DNA of 64,000 nt from Solen grandis (GCA_021229015.1 CM037788.1:44897027-44961026), one strand, 5' to 3'. Positions 45,339-56,701 are shown, counted from the first letter of the stretch. Notes: generated by a model from the sequence alone, not told the origin. Numbers and translations: made by a program.

Positions 45339-45608
45339 TCAGTCCTGTCCTTTAGGTTTTTTCATCATTGTCACAGTCCGTACATTAACCTTTCGTTTTC
45401 GTTGTCCTGGTTTCTTTCCGAGAGTTTTGGGTGCGACTACAGTGCTTCGTCCGTCCGTCGATGTCGCAATTCTGTCGTTCCTCGTAACAAATTTTCTGTA
45501 ACGTTGGTAGAGTTTAGTCCGTTGCTGGTCTGTCATGTCAATCCAAGTTGCCTTTGAAACTTCAAAGTGTTTATGGGAACTTGACAAACGATATTTGGGT
45601 TTCACTTG
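45339..45608 (-). CDS. Possible terminal exon, product unknown
   Basis: After a pyrimidine-rich TTTTGTTTTATCAAG acceptor (minus strand), a frame of about 89 codons runs to TGA at 45,339. It begins VKPKYRLSSSHKHFEVSKAT, continues with WIDMTDQQRTKLYQRYRKFV and ends in a basic tail (KKPGQRKRKVNVRTVTMMKK). It is CpG-rich and codon-like compared with its AT-rich surroundings, and the basic tail suggests a nuclear or nucleic-acid-binding protein. It could be the end of a host gene or of a transposon protein. Confidence 0.4.
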   Translation of the reverse strand, partial: QVKPKYRLSSSHKHFEVSKATWIDMTDQQRTKLYQRYRKFVTRNDRIATSTDGRSTVVAPKTLGKKPGQRKRKVNVRTVTMMKKPKGQD

Positions 45609-45619
45609 ATAAAACAAAA

Positions 45620-47075
45620 ATACGCATAACTTACAATGACTTCTGATTTATTAGTTTTCAGACAACGCTTGAACGTCAGTCTTTGTATGCTGGTTTGTCT
45701 AAAAGAACATACTTTGAAAAAGAAACTGAAGACTTTTCTTTAAGGTGGATATGTTTAGAACAGTATAAAAATAATTCAGATTTTGACAAGATCAGGTACA
45801 CATTAAGAGTAATATATAAAAAGAGATTAAGAAGACGGCAACCATTATACTCTGCTCTTTATGATTATAATATGTGTGTGTGTGTAGGTGTATATGAATG
45901 TTTAAGATTAGGAAAAAAAAATCCATTCTCCACATTAATAGTTATTAAATATTATATGCATACTAGCCAAGGTATTAACAATGTACCAGAAAACTATTGA
46001 TAACGAAAGGAGTGGGTATGATGTTGTAAATGTGAGTAGTGAGTCAGAGAGAGAATTTTTTTGTGTCACATGAGTTATGTGTGTAATATATTATGTACTG
46101 ACGATGTACATGCTTGTATAAGTCAAAGAATTAAATAAAGAATCAGCTTTGTATCCACACACATAGGGCAACTGCAGATTTAATGCAGGGACGTCGACTC
46201 AATAAAAAAAAATCTCTAATTAGGTAACAGGTTAAAAGGGGTCCTCTAAGGGGTATTTACCTGTAATTTACCTGTACTAGATATGTTAAGAACAGAACAG
46301 AACAGAACAGTAACTTTTATTCATCCAGGTATCAGTGATACAATATGGGGTTATACAAACAGTTTTATAAGATATGAAATATTGTTTCCGGTCAGTTCCG
46401 GTCTGAGTAAATTAACAAAACATATACATTATACTAAAGAATAGTAAAATATCAATTATTTGAAATAATATAACAGAGGGTTAATGGTTGGGGGAGGGTT
46501 TCATATTTGCGAGCAAGTATTATAAAGGATATGTAATAACAGATGTAACATTGGAATACAATTTTAAGCGAGAGTGCTTCAGATGCGCGAGTATCACCAA
46601 GAAAAAAAAAATATATATATATATATGCATTGCATATGCAGTGTATATGAACATTATGATAATAAGTTTCCAGAACTTAAATATACTTTCAAAACAATAC
46701 TAGTAACAAACTGTGAGTAATTGTAAAGGACAAGTCGGCATCAGTAACAATGCCTTCGAACAAAAAGGCAATTGATCAAACATTTTTTTCCAGTTAATTG
46801 GAACATGTGCATTGAATTAACACGTGCGATCTTAGATAATCGCCCTAGCAATTAACAGGCCGTTTTCTTAATTTTTATCACTCGCTAATCGCACATATCC
46901 ATAGCTATTGTGTTAACAAGATAGCATTATGTAACGATTCCAGACTTACTTATTATGGTTCTTTGATTAGTCGCAAAACAAAACAAAACAAATTTTACAT
47001 GCACAATTTCATAATTTCAACTTTTTTTGGCCACTCATCCAACATATTTATATTAGACATTTTTTTAAAATTATA
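45620..47075. other. Unannotated; includes a GAACA minisatellite
   Basis: AGAACAGAACAGAACAGAAC at about 46,283-46,303 followed by TTTTATTCATCCAG resembles the tail of a retroelement or SINE, but no body was found. The frame at 45,683-46,000 has no motif. Confidence 0.4.
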
Positions 47076-47760
47076 ATGGACATGTCTTCGATACGAAAAA
47101 TTGCGATATTTGGCAACAGTTATGTTGTCAGGTTGCAGGCATTCTGCGGTGGTGATTTAAAGGTACGAATCATTATCTAATTAATTATACGAAAGTCTTT
47201 TCATTAACATTTTAAGACAATAAGTCATGTGTTGACATCTCAGGTCAAACGGCTTGCATTGTTGCGTTATGCTTAAAATGTTTATGCTCTATATTTGTTT
47301 TCCCATCAATCCGGGATTATTTTGCTATGCATTGATGAAAATAAGAGGAAACGTTTATCTTACAGTTTCCCTACATATAAGAGTATCATTCTTTCAGGTT
47401 CCGGCCGAAGTCCGTTTCTATGGGAAGGGAGGAATGACGGCAGGGCGGCCAGACTTTCGATTACTTGACCAAATCCGTCAGTTTCAACCACACGTTGTGA
47501 TCATAATCCTCGGAGGCAACGACATAACTTCTCAGACGAATCCTAAGGACATTGTACATAACCTCGTTGAGCTAGCAGAAAGTTTAAAAAGAGAAGGGGC
47601 ATCAGTGTTCTTCACCAGAATCGTGGAGAGGAGAATATTTAAAAAGGACTTAGACTTAACAAAAAAGTGCTTTTGTGCTCAAGCCAATAAAATCAACGAC
47701 ATTTTGTCCAGGCATCACCAATACGAACGAAATTCCCCTTTTTATTCAGAGTTTAGTTAG
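47076..47760 (+). CDS. SGNH/GDSL-like hydrolase fold protein, two exons
   Basis: Exon 1 (47,076-47,162, 29 codons) starts MDMSSIRKIAIFGNSYVVRL and ends at GTACGA. A 235-base intron ends TTCTTTCAG. Exon 2 (47,398-47,760) continues in phase 0 for 120 residues to TAG. Block I is FGNSYVVRL, with the nucleophile Ser in GNSY replacing GDS. A Gly-rich block II (YGKGGMTAG) and a clear block III (IIILGGNDI) follow. At 149 residues it is shorter than typical SGNH domains, and the C-terminal Asp-His block is not visible, so it may continue on another exon or be inactive. Similar SGNH proteins occur in mobile elements (CR1/L2 ORF1 esterase) and as lineage-expanded bivalve proteins; I cannot tell which. 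No stop or frameshift was seen. Confidence 0.75.
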
Positions 47761-47864
47761 TTCAACATAGAGTTTCGAGTTTGTACCGCTACAGTAATCA
47801 ATAACTAAAGATAATTTGGTCATTTGTTGCTGTTGCTGTATTGGGGTTTACCGTTGCTGCGGTA

Positions 47865-48018
47865 GTATTTCAATCATATAGCGATGTCCAGCTAATTACA
47901 GGTGGAGGAAGACCCCGAGTACACAGAGGTACCCGGGTAGAACCACCGACCTACTGCAAGCCAGCTGGAAGGCTTCCTCACATGAAAAATCCAAAGTCCC
48001 TACCGGGATTCGAACCTT
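47865..48018 (-). mobile_element. SINE fragment with GTGAGGAAGCC domain (copy 1)
   Basis: The minus strand starts with a B-box-like GGTTCGAATCCC, then CATGTGAGGAAGCCTTCCAG, GCTGGCTTGCAGTAGGTCGG, GGTCTTCCTCCACCTGTAAT and ATCGCTATATGATTGAAAT. The same order is found at 50,150-50,287 and 50,670-50,818. The central part resembles a conserved domain shared by several molluscan SINE families; I do not fix the family. Confidence 0.75.
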
Positions 48019-48019
48019 G

Positions 48020-49040
48020 TTTTCAAAACATTTTCATAAACAGGGGTGTAAACATTTTTCAAATGCTACTTGCTACTAGTGACATGAAAAATGCACTCAC
48101 CATTAGAAAACTTTCACTTGCCCTTAAATTCAAACAATTTTTTTGTTTGTTTGAAAATAGTATCTACCTGATCAATTGTGCTCACTCAGCCATGCTTCCT
48201 TTTTGATTTGTCATAATTAAATGCCATGATTTCTATATATATAATCCTCTTTATTGTCTCATCTGTGACCTCCCCACCACATACCGTCGAAAAAGGAACT
48301 GAATATGCTGGTTTGTTCACTTTTGCATGTTTACTTTATTGATTGGCTATTATGGGGCATATACCTTAAGTAGTCATAAGCACTACTTTTATTAATTGAT
48401 ACATTACTACATGTATTTAAATTTATGACATGTAAATGAAACATTTGAATATACCTGTTGTCAGAAAGGTAGGTTCTGATTGCCTAGCATTTGAACTTAT
48501 GATGACCTCAGACAAGGGAATGGCGTGATCAATTCCTGGTTGTAACTACCATAGTTAGTAAAAGCATTCTTAATTGCTGTTTAGAGTATTTAAATGCTAA
48601 CTACATGTACAGGACTGGTTGGCCTTGTGACAGTGAGTATGTTATCATGCCTGCTTAAAGGCAGCACTTCAGCCAAATATGTTGTAAGGCATCTCTATTT
48701 TCTATATCAGATCAGGTCTCAAATTGAATGACTAACACTTTTAAGTGTCACAATGTCAGGAAATAATTTCGAAAGAAAAAACACAATATGCCAAATGAAA
48801 GAAATAGGCACAGACCTTAAATCTTGATTTAATTTACTGCACATTTCTCAATAATAATGTGTGTATAACACACATTGAAAATAAGACATTCATAGGAGCT
48901 GTTTAGGTCAGTTAAATGATTGCAGATTTGTTGTGCTTTTGGTAAACCTCACATTATTGCTATGAACCCTATGTATGGAAAGACACATACTGTTTTTGCC
49001 AGGGTTGACTGTGTGTCACAAATTCCAGTTGCGTGCATAT
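48020..49040. other. Mostly unannotated; short SINE-body fragment at 48,613
   Basis: ACAGGACTGGTTGGCCTTGT (48,610) matches the body of the SINE at 2,801. The remainder shows nothing supported. Confidence 0.5.
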
Positions 49041-49247
49041 CTCCTCAAGTACTGTGCTTGGGATCATGGCCCCCTGGGGCGGGGCTAATTTGTCTTATGA
49101 ACTATAGAAAGCTGTTCTCCAAAACTGCAGGCCAAATTTCAGAACTTTTAGGCACAGGTGTTCTATGGGTAACCCTCTACTAAGATTGCTCCTTTAGAGC
49201 AGTGGTACTCAGGTGAGCAATTTAGGGCCATAATGGCCCTCTTGTTT
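49040..49247 (+). mobile_element. Helitron-like element, truncated, CTTGTTT terminus
   Basis: GCGGGGCTAATTTG, GGCCAAATTTCAGAAC and GGGTAACCCTCTACTAAGAT match units at 17.7-18.4 and 52.9-53.7 kb. It ends with ACTCAGGTGAGC, the hairpin GGGCCATAATGGCCC and TCTTGTTT at 49,247. Confidence 0.8.
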
Positions 49248-49359
49248 AATCTTTAGGTTCCTTCGGGTATTAAAAACTGTAAATGTAGACTGTCTGACCG
49301 CATATAGTCCCTATACACATTTGCATGTTTTATCTGCAGTAATTCAAGTGAACAGTGGC

Positions 49360-49715
49360 AATTCAAATTAAAATGGGTTATTGTTATTCAAAGGTTAAAT
49401 TCTCTATAAATCTTAAGTCCTGGGAATCTAGTCACTGGCCTTTGTTTACAGGTCGGCTGTTATTCAGAGGTTATTATCTCTGTAAATCTAGTCCTGGGAA
49501 TCTAGTCACTGGCCTTTGTTTACAGGTTGGCTGTTATTCAGAGGTTATTATCTCTATTAATCTAGTCCTGGTAATCTAGTCACTGGCCTTTGTTTACAGG
49601 TTGGCTGTTATTCAAGTTTGGATTCTTTATGAATCCAGTCTTGGGAATCTAGTCACCTACTGTTGTTTACAGGTTGGCTGTTATTCAGAGGTTATAATCT
49701 CTTTACTAAGAAATG
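49360..49715 (+). repeat. Minisatellite, ~73-bp unit, ~5 copies
   Basis: Units contain CTAGTCACTGGCCTTTGTTT, ACAGGTTGGCTGTTATTCAG and AGGTTATTATCTCT, recurring near 49,430, 49,503, 49,576 and 49,650. A 74-codon frame across it is a repeat artefact. The next 400 bases (49,740-50,150) show nothing recognised. Confidence 0.85.
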
Positions 49716-50149
49716 ACTGCATGTACATGTACTTTTAACAGATTAGACTGTATACAAGTTTTATGTAATACATAATTATAATTATGTAAGTTGTTTCTTT
49801 ATGTCTATGTAAGTTTCTTATTGAAATTGTACTACATTTAGTTTTTTCCCAAATGACGTATGTAACATTGGACACAAATGGAAAAAATTGCTTGAAGTTC
49901 AGAGAGGCAGCACATGTAATTGCCCATCAGGATGTTGTTTAGGGTTAGGATTTCAAGTTGTTTACTTTCCAGAAACACTGGTTTAACAAAATAATTGTCG
50001 AGAGAATTTATACAGGTAATAAACTTGTGGTTTCCAAGTCAAATGTAAGCTTTGGAGTTGCTGTGGTTTGGTAGACAAGGTACAGGACTAGAAATACTGG
50101 GTACATGAATCCATCATGACCCCACAACCCCCACTAATTGATGATTGAT

Positions 50150-50287
50150 TTCAGTCATATAGCGATGTCTGGCTAATTACAGGTGGAGGAAGACCCCGAA
50201 TACACTGAGGCATCCTGGTAGAACATTCAACCTACCACAAGCCAGCTGGAAGGTTTCCTCACATGAAAATCCAAATGACCCTGTGTT
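50150..50287 (-). mobile_element. SINE fragment with GTGAGGAAGCC-type domain (copy 2)
   Basis: Same orientation as the copy at 47,865-48,018, with GTGGAGGAAGACCCCGAATA and AAGCCAGCTGGAAGG. The tRNA-related head is missing. About 400 bases before an inverted copy. Confidence 0.75.
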
Positions 50288-50669
50288 TCAGTTCCCTTTC
50301 GCTTTCCAGAGGTCAGTCCAGGTAGCTACATGGAGATGCCATGTCAACATCGGTGAAAGAAGCTGGTCCTGTACTGGAAGGTAGGTACATCCTGCAGGGT
50401 TTGATGGTCCTCATTCCTGTAGTAGTTTACTTTCCCAGCCAGACTCAGTCTTCAGATAGTATAAACTTGATCAGTGCAGCCTGTAGTTAGATTAAGGCTG
50501 ACTATGGGTTGAGATATAGACCATTTCCCTCTAAAATATGTAAATCAACAAGAACTTCCCAAACACCTAATCTACCTGCTGGTATATAATTCCACACATT
50601 GTTCAATGGGAAATTGAATAGAGAGGGTAAAGTCCTTGACTTAACATCATTCAGGCCTTCAGCCCTGCA

Positions 50670-50818
50670 TGTTCAAATCCTGGTAGGGTCACTCGGAATT
50701 TCGATGTGAGGAAGGCTTACTGCTGGCTTGCAGTAAAGCCATGGTTTTACCCGGGTCACTCTGTAAACTCATTGTCTTCCTCGACCTGTAATAGTTGGCC
50801 ATCGCTATATGACTGAAA
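50670..50818 (+). mobile_element. SINE fragment with GTGAGGAAGCC-type domain (copy 3)
   Basis: GTTCAAATCCTGG (B-box-like, 50,670), GATGTGAGGAAGGCTTACTG, GTCTTCCTCGACCTGTAAT and CATCGCTATATGACTGAAA in order. Opposite in orientation to the copies at 47.9 and 50.2 kb. Confidence 0.75.
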
Positions 50819-50874
50819 AATTAAGTTGTAGAGACAATTAACTTCTACACAAAGAAAGAAAAGGAACACATTTT

Positions 50875-51930
50875 TTAGCTCGACTATTCGAAGAATATGA
50901 GAGCTATTGTAGTCGCCCTTGCATTGGCGTCGGCGTTGCAGATTTTGGTTAAAGTTTTGCATGCAAGTTACTATCAACCTTATATCTCAATAACCATTTA
51001 TGGTATTGACTTGAAAGTTTATAAATATGTTCAGGTGCATCAGACAACCAAGGTAGATAACTCCTGACAGAATTTAATGTAAATTATGGCCCCTTTTTAA
51101 CTTAGAAATTTTGGTTAAAGTTTTGCATGCAATAGAAAATTTGGTTAAAGTTTTGCATGCAGGTTACTGTCAAGCTTGTATCTCAATAACCATTCATGGT
51201 ATTGACTTGAACGTTTATGAATATGTTTAGGGGTATCAGACAACCAAGTTAGATAACTCTTGATGGAATATATTGCAAATTATGGCCCCTTTTTAACTTT
51301 AAAATTTAGTTAAAGTTTTGCATGCAAGATATTCTCATGCTTATATCTCAGTATCCAGGCATGCAATTGATTTGAAACTCCTTTAATGTGTTTAGGGATA
51401 TCATAATATTAAGGTAGATAACTTTTTTTGGAATATATTAGAAGTTATGGCCCTTTTTTTAACTTAGAAATTTTGCTTAAAGTTTTGCATGCAAGGTACT
51501 TTCATGCTTATATCTCAGATTCCAGGCATGAGATTGATATGAAACATCTTTAATGTGTTTAGGGGTACCATACTGTCAAGGAAGATAACACTTTATTGAA
51601 TATATTACAAATTATGGCCCCCTTTTAACTTAGAAATTTTGGTTAAAGTTTTGGATTCAATCTACTGTCCAGCTTATATCTCAGAAATTGTTTATGGTAT
51701 TGACTAGAAAGTTAAGGAGTGTATTCAGGGGCATCAGAAAACCATAAGATAAGTTTTGGACTGAATTTTATACAAATTATGGCCCTTTTCTAACTTGGAT
51801 ACTTGGTTAAAGTTTTGCATGCACAGTGTTGTTATACTTATGTCTCAGTTACTAGGCATGACTTCATAAAAATATTAAGGGGTATCAGACTATCAAGGTA
51901 TATCAGTTTTGACTATTATTATATACAGGG
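50875..51930 (-). mobile_element. Helitron-like element with ~180-bp units and TTCGAA hairpin
   Basis: The minus-strand 3' end is the hairpin TATTC-TTC-GAATA, then GTCGAG and CTAA (50,875-50,878). Five or six diverged units follow, marked by TTGGTTAAAGTTTTGCATGC and ATTATGGCCCCTTTTTAACT at about 50,945, 51,130, 51,300, 51,475, 51,640 and 51,800. The other end is not clear. It lies just upstream of the FN3 exon. Confidence 0.75.
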
Positions 51931-52049
51931 TATGTGAAGGGCAAGAATTGAAAAAGATTTCATTCAATTTACCAACAAGCATTTTGAATAGTCCAGCGTG
52001 CTGTCCTCTGACAGCTCTTGTTAGAATACTCTATGATATTTTGTTCCAG

Positions 52050-52267
52050 TCAGTTTCACTTTGGGAAGCCAATGGTAACATCACCCACTATCATATTGAC
52101 TACCGCAACATTAACACGGGCACTGAATGGGAAATGACATCAATGACGGCTACCCAGGGACTTCTGATGTTGGTTGACACAGCGTCCTATGTTATACAGC
52201 TCAGAGCGGCTATTAATCTGCGTGTCACTGGTCTGTTCGGAAATGATCGTACCTCCAGTTGAAGGGA
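52050..52267 (+). CDS. Fibronectin type III domain exon
   Basis: The acceptor TTTTGTTCCAG precedes a frame SVSLWEANGNITHYHIDYRN, then INTGTEWEMTSMTATQGLLM, LVDTASYVIQLRAA and further. This has FN3 hallmarks: W in strand B, GNITHYHIDYR in strand C, W in C', L then YVIQLRAA in strands E-F. FN3 domains usually mediate extracellular protein contacts. In this frame TGA comes at 52,260, just before a good donor (GTATGT, 52,268). A one-base shift near 52,238 would read EMIVPPVEG and exit in phase 1, which fits the next exon. The shift may be real damage or an assembly error. Missing upstream exons lie left, beyond repeats, or were lost. Confidence 0.75.
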
Positions 52268-52704
52268 GTATGTTTATTTATTTTCTATAAATATTGCAGT
52301 TTTGATGCACAGTGATACAGTTTAATCTTACTTAAGGTCATTCATTCCAAGAGAGACAGAAACTTCAAACATAAAGGTTAATGAGGATGATATTTGATGG
52401 AATCTGTTCATAATTATCTATGGAAAGTGAAATGAAAGCCACTGCTGCAAAGCTCTGCTCCAAATCTGTTGTAACCTTACAGGCATGTATTTGAACATGT
52501 TCAGGTTTTATGCAATCATATAAAATTGATCCATATAATTCTACAGTTGGCTATCTCTTGATTCAATGTCAATTCTAGCTCATTGCCCATATCCAGATCT
52601 GTTTAGATCTGAAAAATATATTCTATAGATATATCAAAACATTGTTAGTTGGATGTCAGTAAAGGTGAGTTTGTGTGTGTGTGGTTGTTTTTTTTGTTTT
52701 TTTT

Positions 52705-53710
52705 ATAGCTCACCGGAGCACAATGAGCTCAAGGTGAGCTTTTGAGATTACCCTGCATCTGTTGTCGTGCAACAATTAACAATTTGCTTTAAACTACATC
52801 TCCTCTGAAACCATTTAGCATTGGGCAGAATTTGATGAAACTTGGCTTTGATGATTCTTTGGTGAACCTTCACAAAAGTTGCTAAAATAAACTGTAAATC
52901 CATGTAGAACTTTGGTTACCATGGCAAGGGAAAGAAAAAAATTAGGAAAACTTTAAAAATCTTCTCCTTTAAAACTGTTGGCCAAATTTCAAAATGTTTT
53001 AGTACAGATGTTCCTTGAGTAACCCACTACCAAGATTGCTAAAACTAAACCGATCTGTAAAAAAACATGGCCGCCAGGGGCGGAGTTAATTTGCCATATA
53101 AGTATATGGTGAACTGCTGGACATAATTTGATTAAACTTGGTAGAAATGATCCTTGGGTGAATCTCACAAAAGTTGCTAAAAAATAAACTTGATTCATGT
53201 AGAACTCTGGTAGCCATGGGAAGAAAAAAATTATGAAAACTTTAAAAATCATCTCCTTCAAAGCTGCTGGCCAGATTTCAAAATGTTTTAGTACAGATGT
53301 TCCTTGGGTAACCCAATACCAAGATTGCTATAATTAATCTGATCCATAAAAAAACATGGCATCCAGCCAGGGGCGGGCTTACTGCCTCATATGTATATAG
53401 TGAAAACTTAAAACACCTGTCGTGCATCGTCAGCAATTTGCTTTAAACCTCATCTCCTTTGAAACCACTAGACAGAATTTGATTAAACTTGGCAGGGATG
53501 ATCTTTGGGTGAACCTTCACAAAAGTTGCTAAAATAAACTTGATCAATGTAGAACTTTTGTTGCCATGGCAATGAAAAAATTATGAAAACTTTTAAAATC
53601 CTCTCCTTCAAAACTACTTGCCAGATTTCAAAATGTTTTTTAGTACAGTTGTTCCTTAGGTAACCCTATACTCAGGTGAGCATTCCTGGGCCTCTATGGC
53701 CCTCTTGTTT
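52705..53710 (+). mobile_element. Helitron-like element, both ends present
   Basis: It starts TATAGCTCACCGGAGCACAA with the mirror of the hairpin end (GAGC...GCTC before GGTGAGCTAT on the minus strand). Internal units contain AAAGTTGCTAAAATAAAC, CCATGGCAA and GCCAGATTTCAAAATGTTTT. It ends GGGCCTCTATGGCCC, TCTTGTTT. About 1.0 kb, non-coding, inside the intron between the FN3 exons. Confidence 0.8.
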
Positions 53711-53924
53711 ATTATTTCTTCATATTAATTAACTTTCTTCTATTCCAAGTGTTTCTTTGTTTTAGTTTAGTAATCAATTTCTTGAAACAGTTGGTGTTTA
53801 ACCAGCACCTGAGCATCTGCCCGGCATAACCCTGTTTGATCTCAGACCAAGACATACTAGTGATGTTTAAAAAATTTACTGGTATATCTTTCTTGTTCTC
53901 GGCACACAGCACATTAACAGTAGT

Positions 53925-54042
53925 TTCAGGACTGGTTGGCCTAGTGTCAGGATAACGTGACTGGGGGTGGGGGGGATTGTCTGATACAAACCTAAGTGAT
54001 GGAAATAGTGTTGGTTAGACATTAAACCCAAGCAAACAAAAA
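53925..54042 (+). mobile_element. SINE 3' body with A-rich tail
   Basis: AGGACTGGTTGGCCTAGTGT, CAGGATAACGTGACTGGGGG, then GTTAGACATTAAACCCAAGC and an A-rich tail. Same body family as at 2,801-3,060; no tRNA head. Confidence 0.7.
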
Positions 54043-54214
54043 AATTTCTATTCATTGAGCTTGTTCTGAGTCAGTGTGACTTAAGATTGTACATTAAGCC
54101 TTTACTTCATGTGGACACATTTTGAAGCATTGGCAAACAGAGCAGACCCAGATCAGACAGCTCTTCTAGTTAGCACAGGGTCTCCTTTGTTTGCTCATAC
54201 ATATTGTAGCTCAG

Positions 54215-54440
54215 TACAATAGAAACTCTGAAAACCATACCTCTCGAAACCGAAAGTCTCTGAAAACCATACTTTTCTTCCGGTCCCGAATCAGCTGGTC
54301 TTTATTCTATATTAACTTAACCTCTGCAAACCAAAACCTCTGAATTCCGAAAACCAAACAAAGTTTTCAGTCCCAACATATTCATTTTTTCCTAAAGTAA
54401 CCTCCAGAAACTGAACAGCGATTGGCAAACTCTACAGGCA
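54215..54440. mobile_element. Possible Tigger/pogo-type MITE fragment
   Basis: Iterated AACCTCTGAAAACC-type motifs (54,231-54,420) with TTCCGGTCCCGAATC near the left and AACCTCCAGAAACTGAACAG near the right resemble Tigger terminal sequence. Termini are not clean. Confidence 0.45.
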
Positions 54441-54544
54441 GGCCCAGACCATTGCATAACTGTCAAATTTAGTGTTAATTGGAAGCGACACCCAAAGTGA
54501 CAGGTGTTGGGGGAAGCATGCGATAAACTGAGGTGTGACAATCA

Positions 54545-54751
54545 CACTGGGGGGAGATTATGACTGGAACCATTTGAACAAACTTGAAAGAGGGTCACCC
54601 AAGGGTCATTTGTGTAAAGTTTTATTGAAATCTGCCCAGTAGTTTAGGAGGAGAAGTCCTTTGAATTAAAAAGTTGACGACACACGCCGGACGCCAGATG
54701 GCGGACCATCACAAAAGCTCACCATGAGCACGTTGTGCTCAGGTGAGCTAA
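54545..54751 (-). mobile_element. Helitron-like element end with GAGCAC hairpin and CTAA
   Basis: GCCCAGTAGTTTAGGAGGAG, a GACGACACACGCCGGACG tract, then GAGCAC-GTT-GTGCTC (54,726-54,740), seven bases and CTAA (54,748-54,751). The opposite end is missing, so it is truncated. Confidence 0.75.
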
Positions 54752-54759
54752 AAGTTATA

Positions 54760-56354
54760 TATAGCTTTGAATTTTTTAACGTAGCATTAAAAAAAAAAAA
54801 TACATCTTTTGCGAAGCATTTCTTCGCAAAAGCTGTGTTTTTCTAAATGCTTCACTTAAATTTGGCACGGGTAACTGCAGGAGCTGGTGTTTGTATAAAC
54901 AAGTACATCAGAGTGGATAAAATCAAAGAAAGATGATCGTTGATTTTTCATACATTTACATGTAATTAAGTACACAGTAATATTTTTTTTTGTTAATTGT
55001 TTGGTAATCTTTTGTTCCCATTAAATATTTGGAAATATGGAGCAAACATCAAATAAGGAAATTATGGAAATGAATGTCATTAAGCTGGCATTCAGCACCG
55101 ATAAATATGGTGCGAAAAATATAAAAAAAAGTTGAATAATTGCTTGATTAATTATTATCTTAAGTTAAAGAAAAAAACTCGAAGAAAACCTGAAACTCGG
55201 TTAGTTTGTTTAGATTACCTCCTGGTAAACATGTACATTCATACAACATGGAAACATGCATACAAGTTTGTTAACAGACCTTGAAAGAAACAATTCAGTA
55301 TTTCATTACCAATCTGAAAGATGCTTGTTGAAGAGAGAGAGAGAGAGATTGAATAAAGAGAAAACAAGAAATATCTTTAAAAAAGATATTCGGCGTAGGA
55401 TGAAAGAAAAACGAGATTTCCAGTCTTCTAGAACATTCCCAGGAAAAGCGCGCGAAAGACCGACGCACAACAAATTTAGTACGCTCTAGAAATAGTTCAG
55501 TATTTTTTCTATGAAATATACTTATTTATAGACGGTAATACAAAAAATTATATCAGTAAATAGGCTTGTTTGATATTTGTTCATATCATTATTGCATATG
55601 ACAATTATGATATAAAAGCGTTATTAGTTGTTTTGGTTTTGGCGAATTAAATTTCAATGAGAGCATCTCGGCAGGCTGGAAGAATTCAATATACATAGTA
55701 ATTAAGGGGTTTCATGTCATAACACGGTGGATTCTTTTTTGTTGTTTTAAATCATTTTCACAAAGTAGCATTCCTCAATTGATGGAAAAGGATTGTATTT
55801 AACTTACTGAAATCACTTTCATGTTTACATCAAAAAGAAAAGTAATAACACCATGCTGAATGATATATACAAGCTGCACCCCTTATTTACAGTAATTTTA
55901 TAGTCCATAACGATGCATTAACCAATAACAGGAGTCCTTTTATTCAGCTTAGGATTATTTAGCGCTGTTAGCGTACATTTGATTGGTTTAAGATGCGAGT
56001 TGAAATCGAAATTATACAGCTACGCCGAAAAAATATATTTCCTGGTAATAACCGGTTGCCCAATCACATGATAAGTCATGTATAACTCTGTCATCTCTGA
56101 AATGAATGGCCCCAGCAAAAAAAAAAACTTGATTCTGAACATTTTGTCTGGTCTGAAGGCCTTCAGTTTTCAGAGGTTATACTGTATCTATAACACAGTC
56201 ATCTGTAGCAAGGAAAAATACATCATTTCACAAACTATATTAAGATCAGATGTCAATTAACATTCATGAAGTCATAATTTGTACATGAATATTCATGAGG
56301 TAAAGGGATAAAAGGAACTTTACTTGTAAATTTTTGTTTTACCAGAGCCAGATG
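54760..56354. other. Intronic or intergenic sequence, no supported gene
   Basis: A 77-codon frame at 55,256-55,489 is Lys/Arg/Glu-rich and partly built on an AGAGAG repeat; I do not support it as a gene. Otherwise AT-rich. Confidence 0.45.
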
Positions 56355-56513
56355 TCCCAGAACACACAGTGGAGGAACAGAATTTGAAGGAGAACACAAG
56401 GGTCAAGGTGTCATTGATTCCACCACCTGTTTGGAAGTCCTCGTTCTGGAAAAACCTGTCCTCCTACTTGATGTATTGGTGTGGGGGCATCTGTTTAGAG
56501 AAGAGATGCCAGG
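56355..56513 (+). CDS. Exon downstream of the FN3 exon, same gene
   Basis: The acceptor TTTTGTTTTACCAG and a donor CAG/GTTGGA bound a 159-base open exon: KPDVPEHTVEEQNLKENTRV, then KVSLIPPPVWKSSFWKNLSS and YLMYWCGGICLEKRCQ. It begins in phase 1, matching the shift-corrected exit of the FN3 exon (PPVEG|K). Trp- and Cys-rich; no domain recognised and no transmembrane segment. It may be the start of another extracellular module. Confidence 0.55.
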
Positions 56514-56701
56514 TTGGAACACACATATATTTGTACATGAATTTTCTTACAAAAAGTGTGTTTAAATTTGAACATCCTGACTTGCCATTAATCCCTCATA
56601 TAGACTCATTTTGACGCACTCAACAGGTACCACATAAAGCCTGATCTGCAGAAAACCACAGTTAAACCTTACCAAATTTAATTATAAAATCCTCATTTCC
56701 A

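Noticed and set aside
55256..55489. Basic 77-codon frame as a gene
   Set aside because: Partly an AGAGAG repeat; no homologous motif, splice site or promoter evidence.
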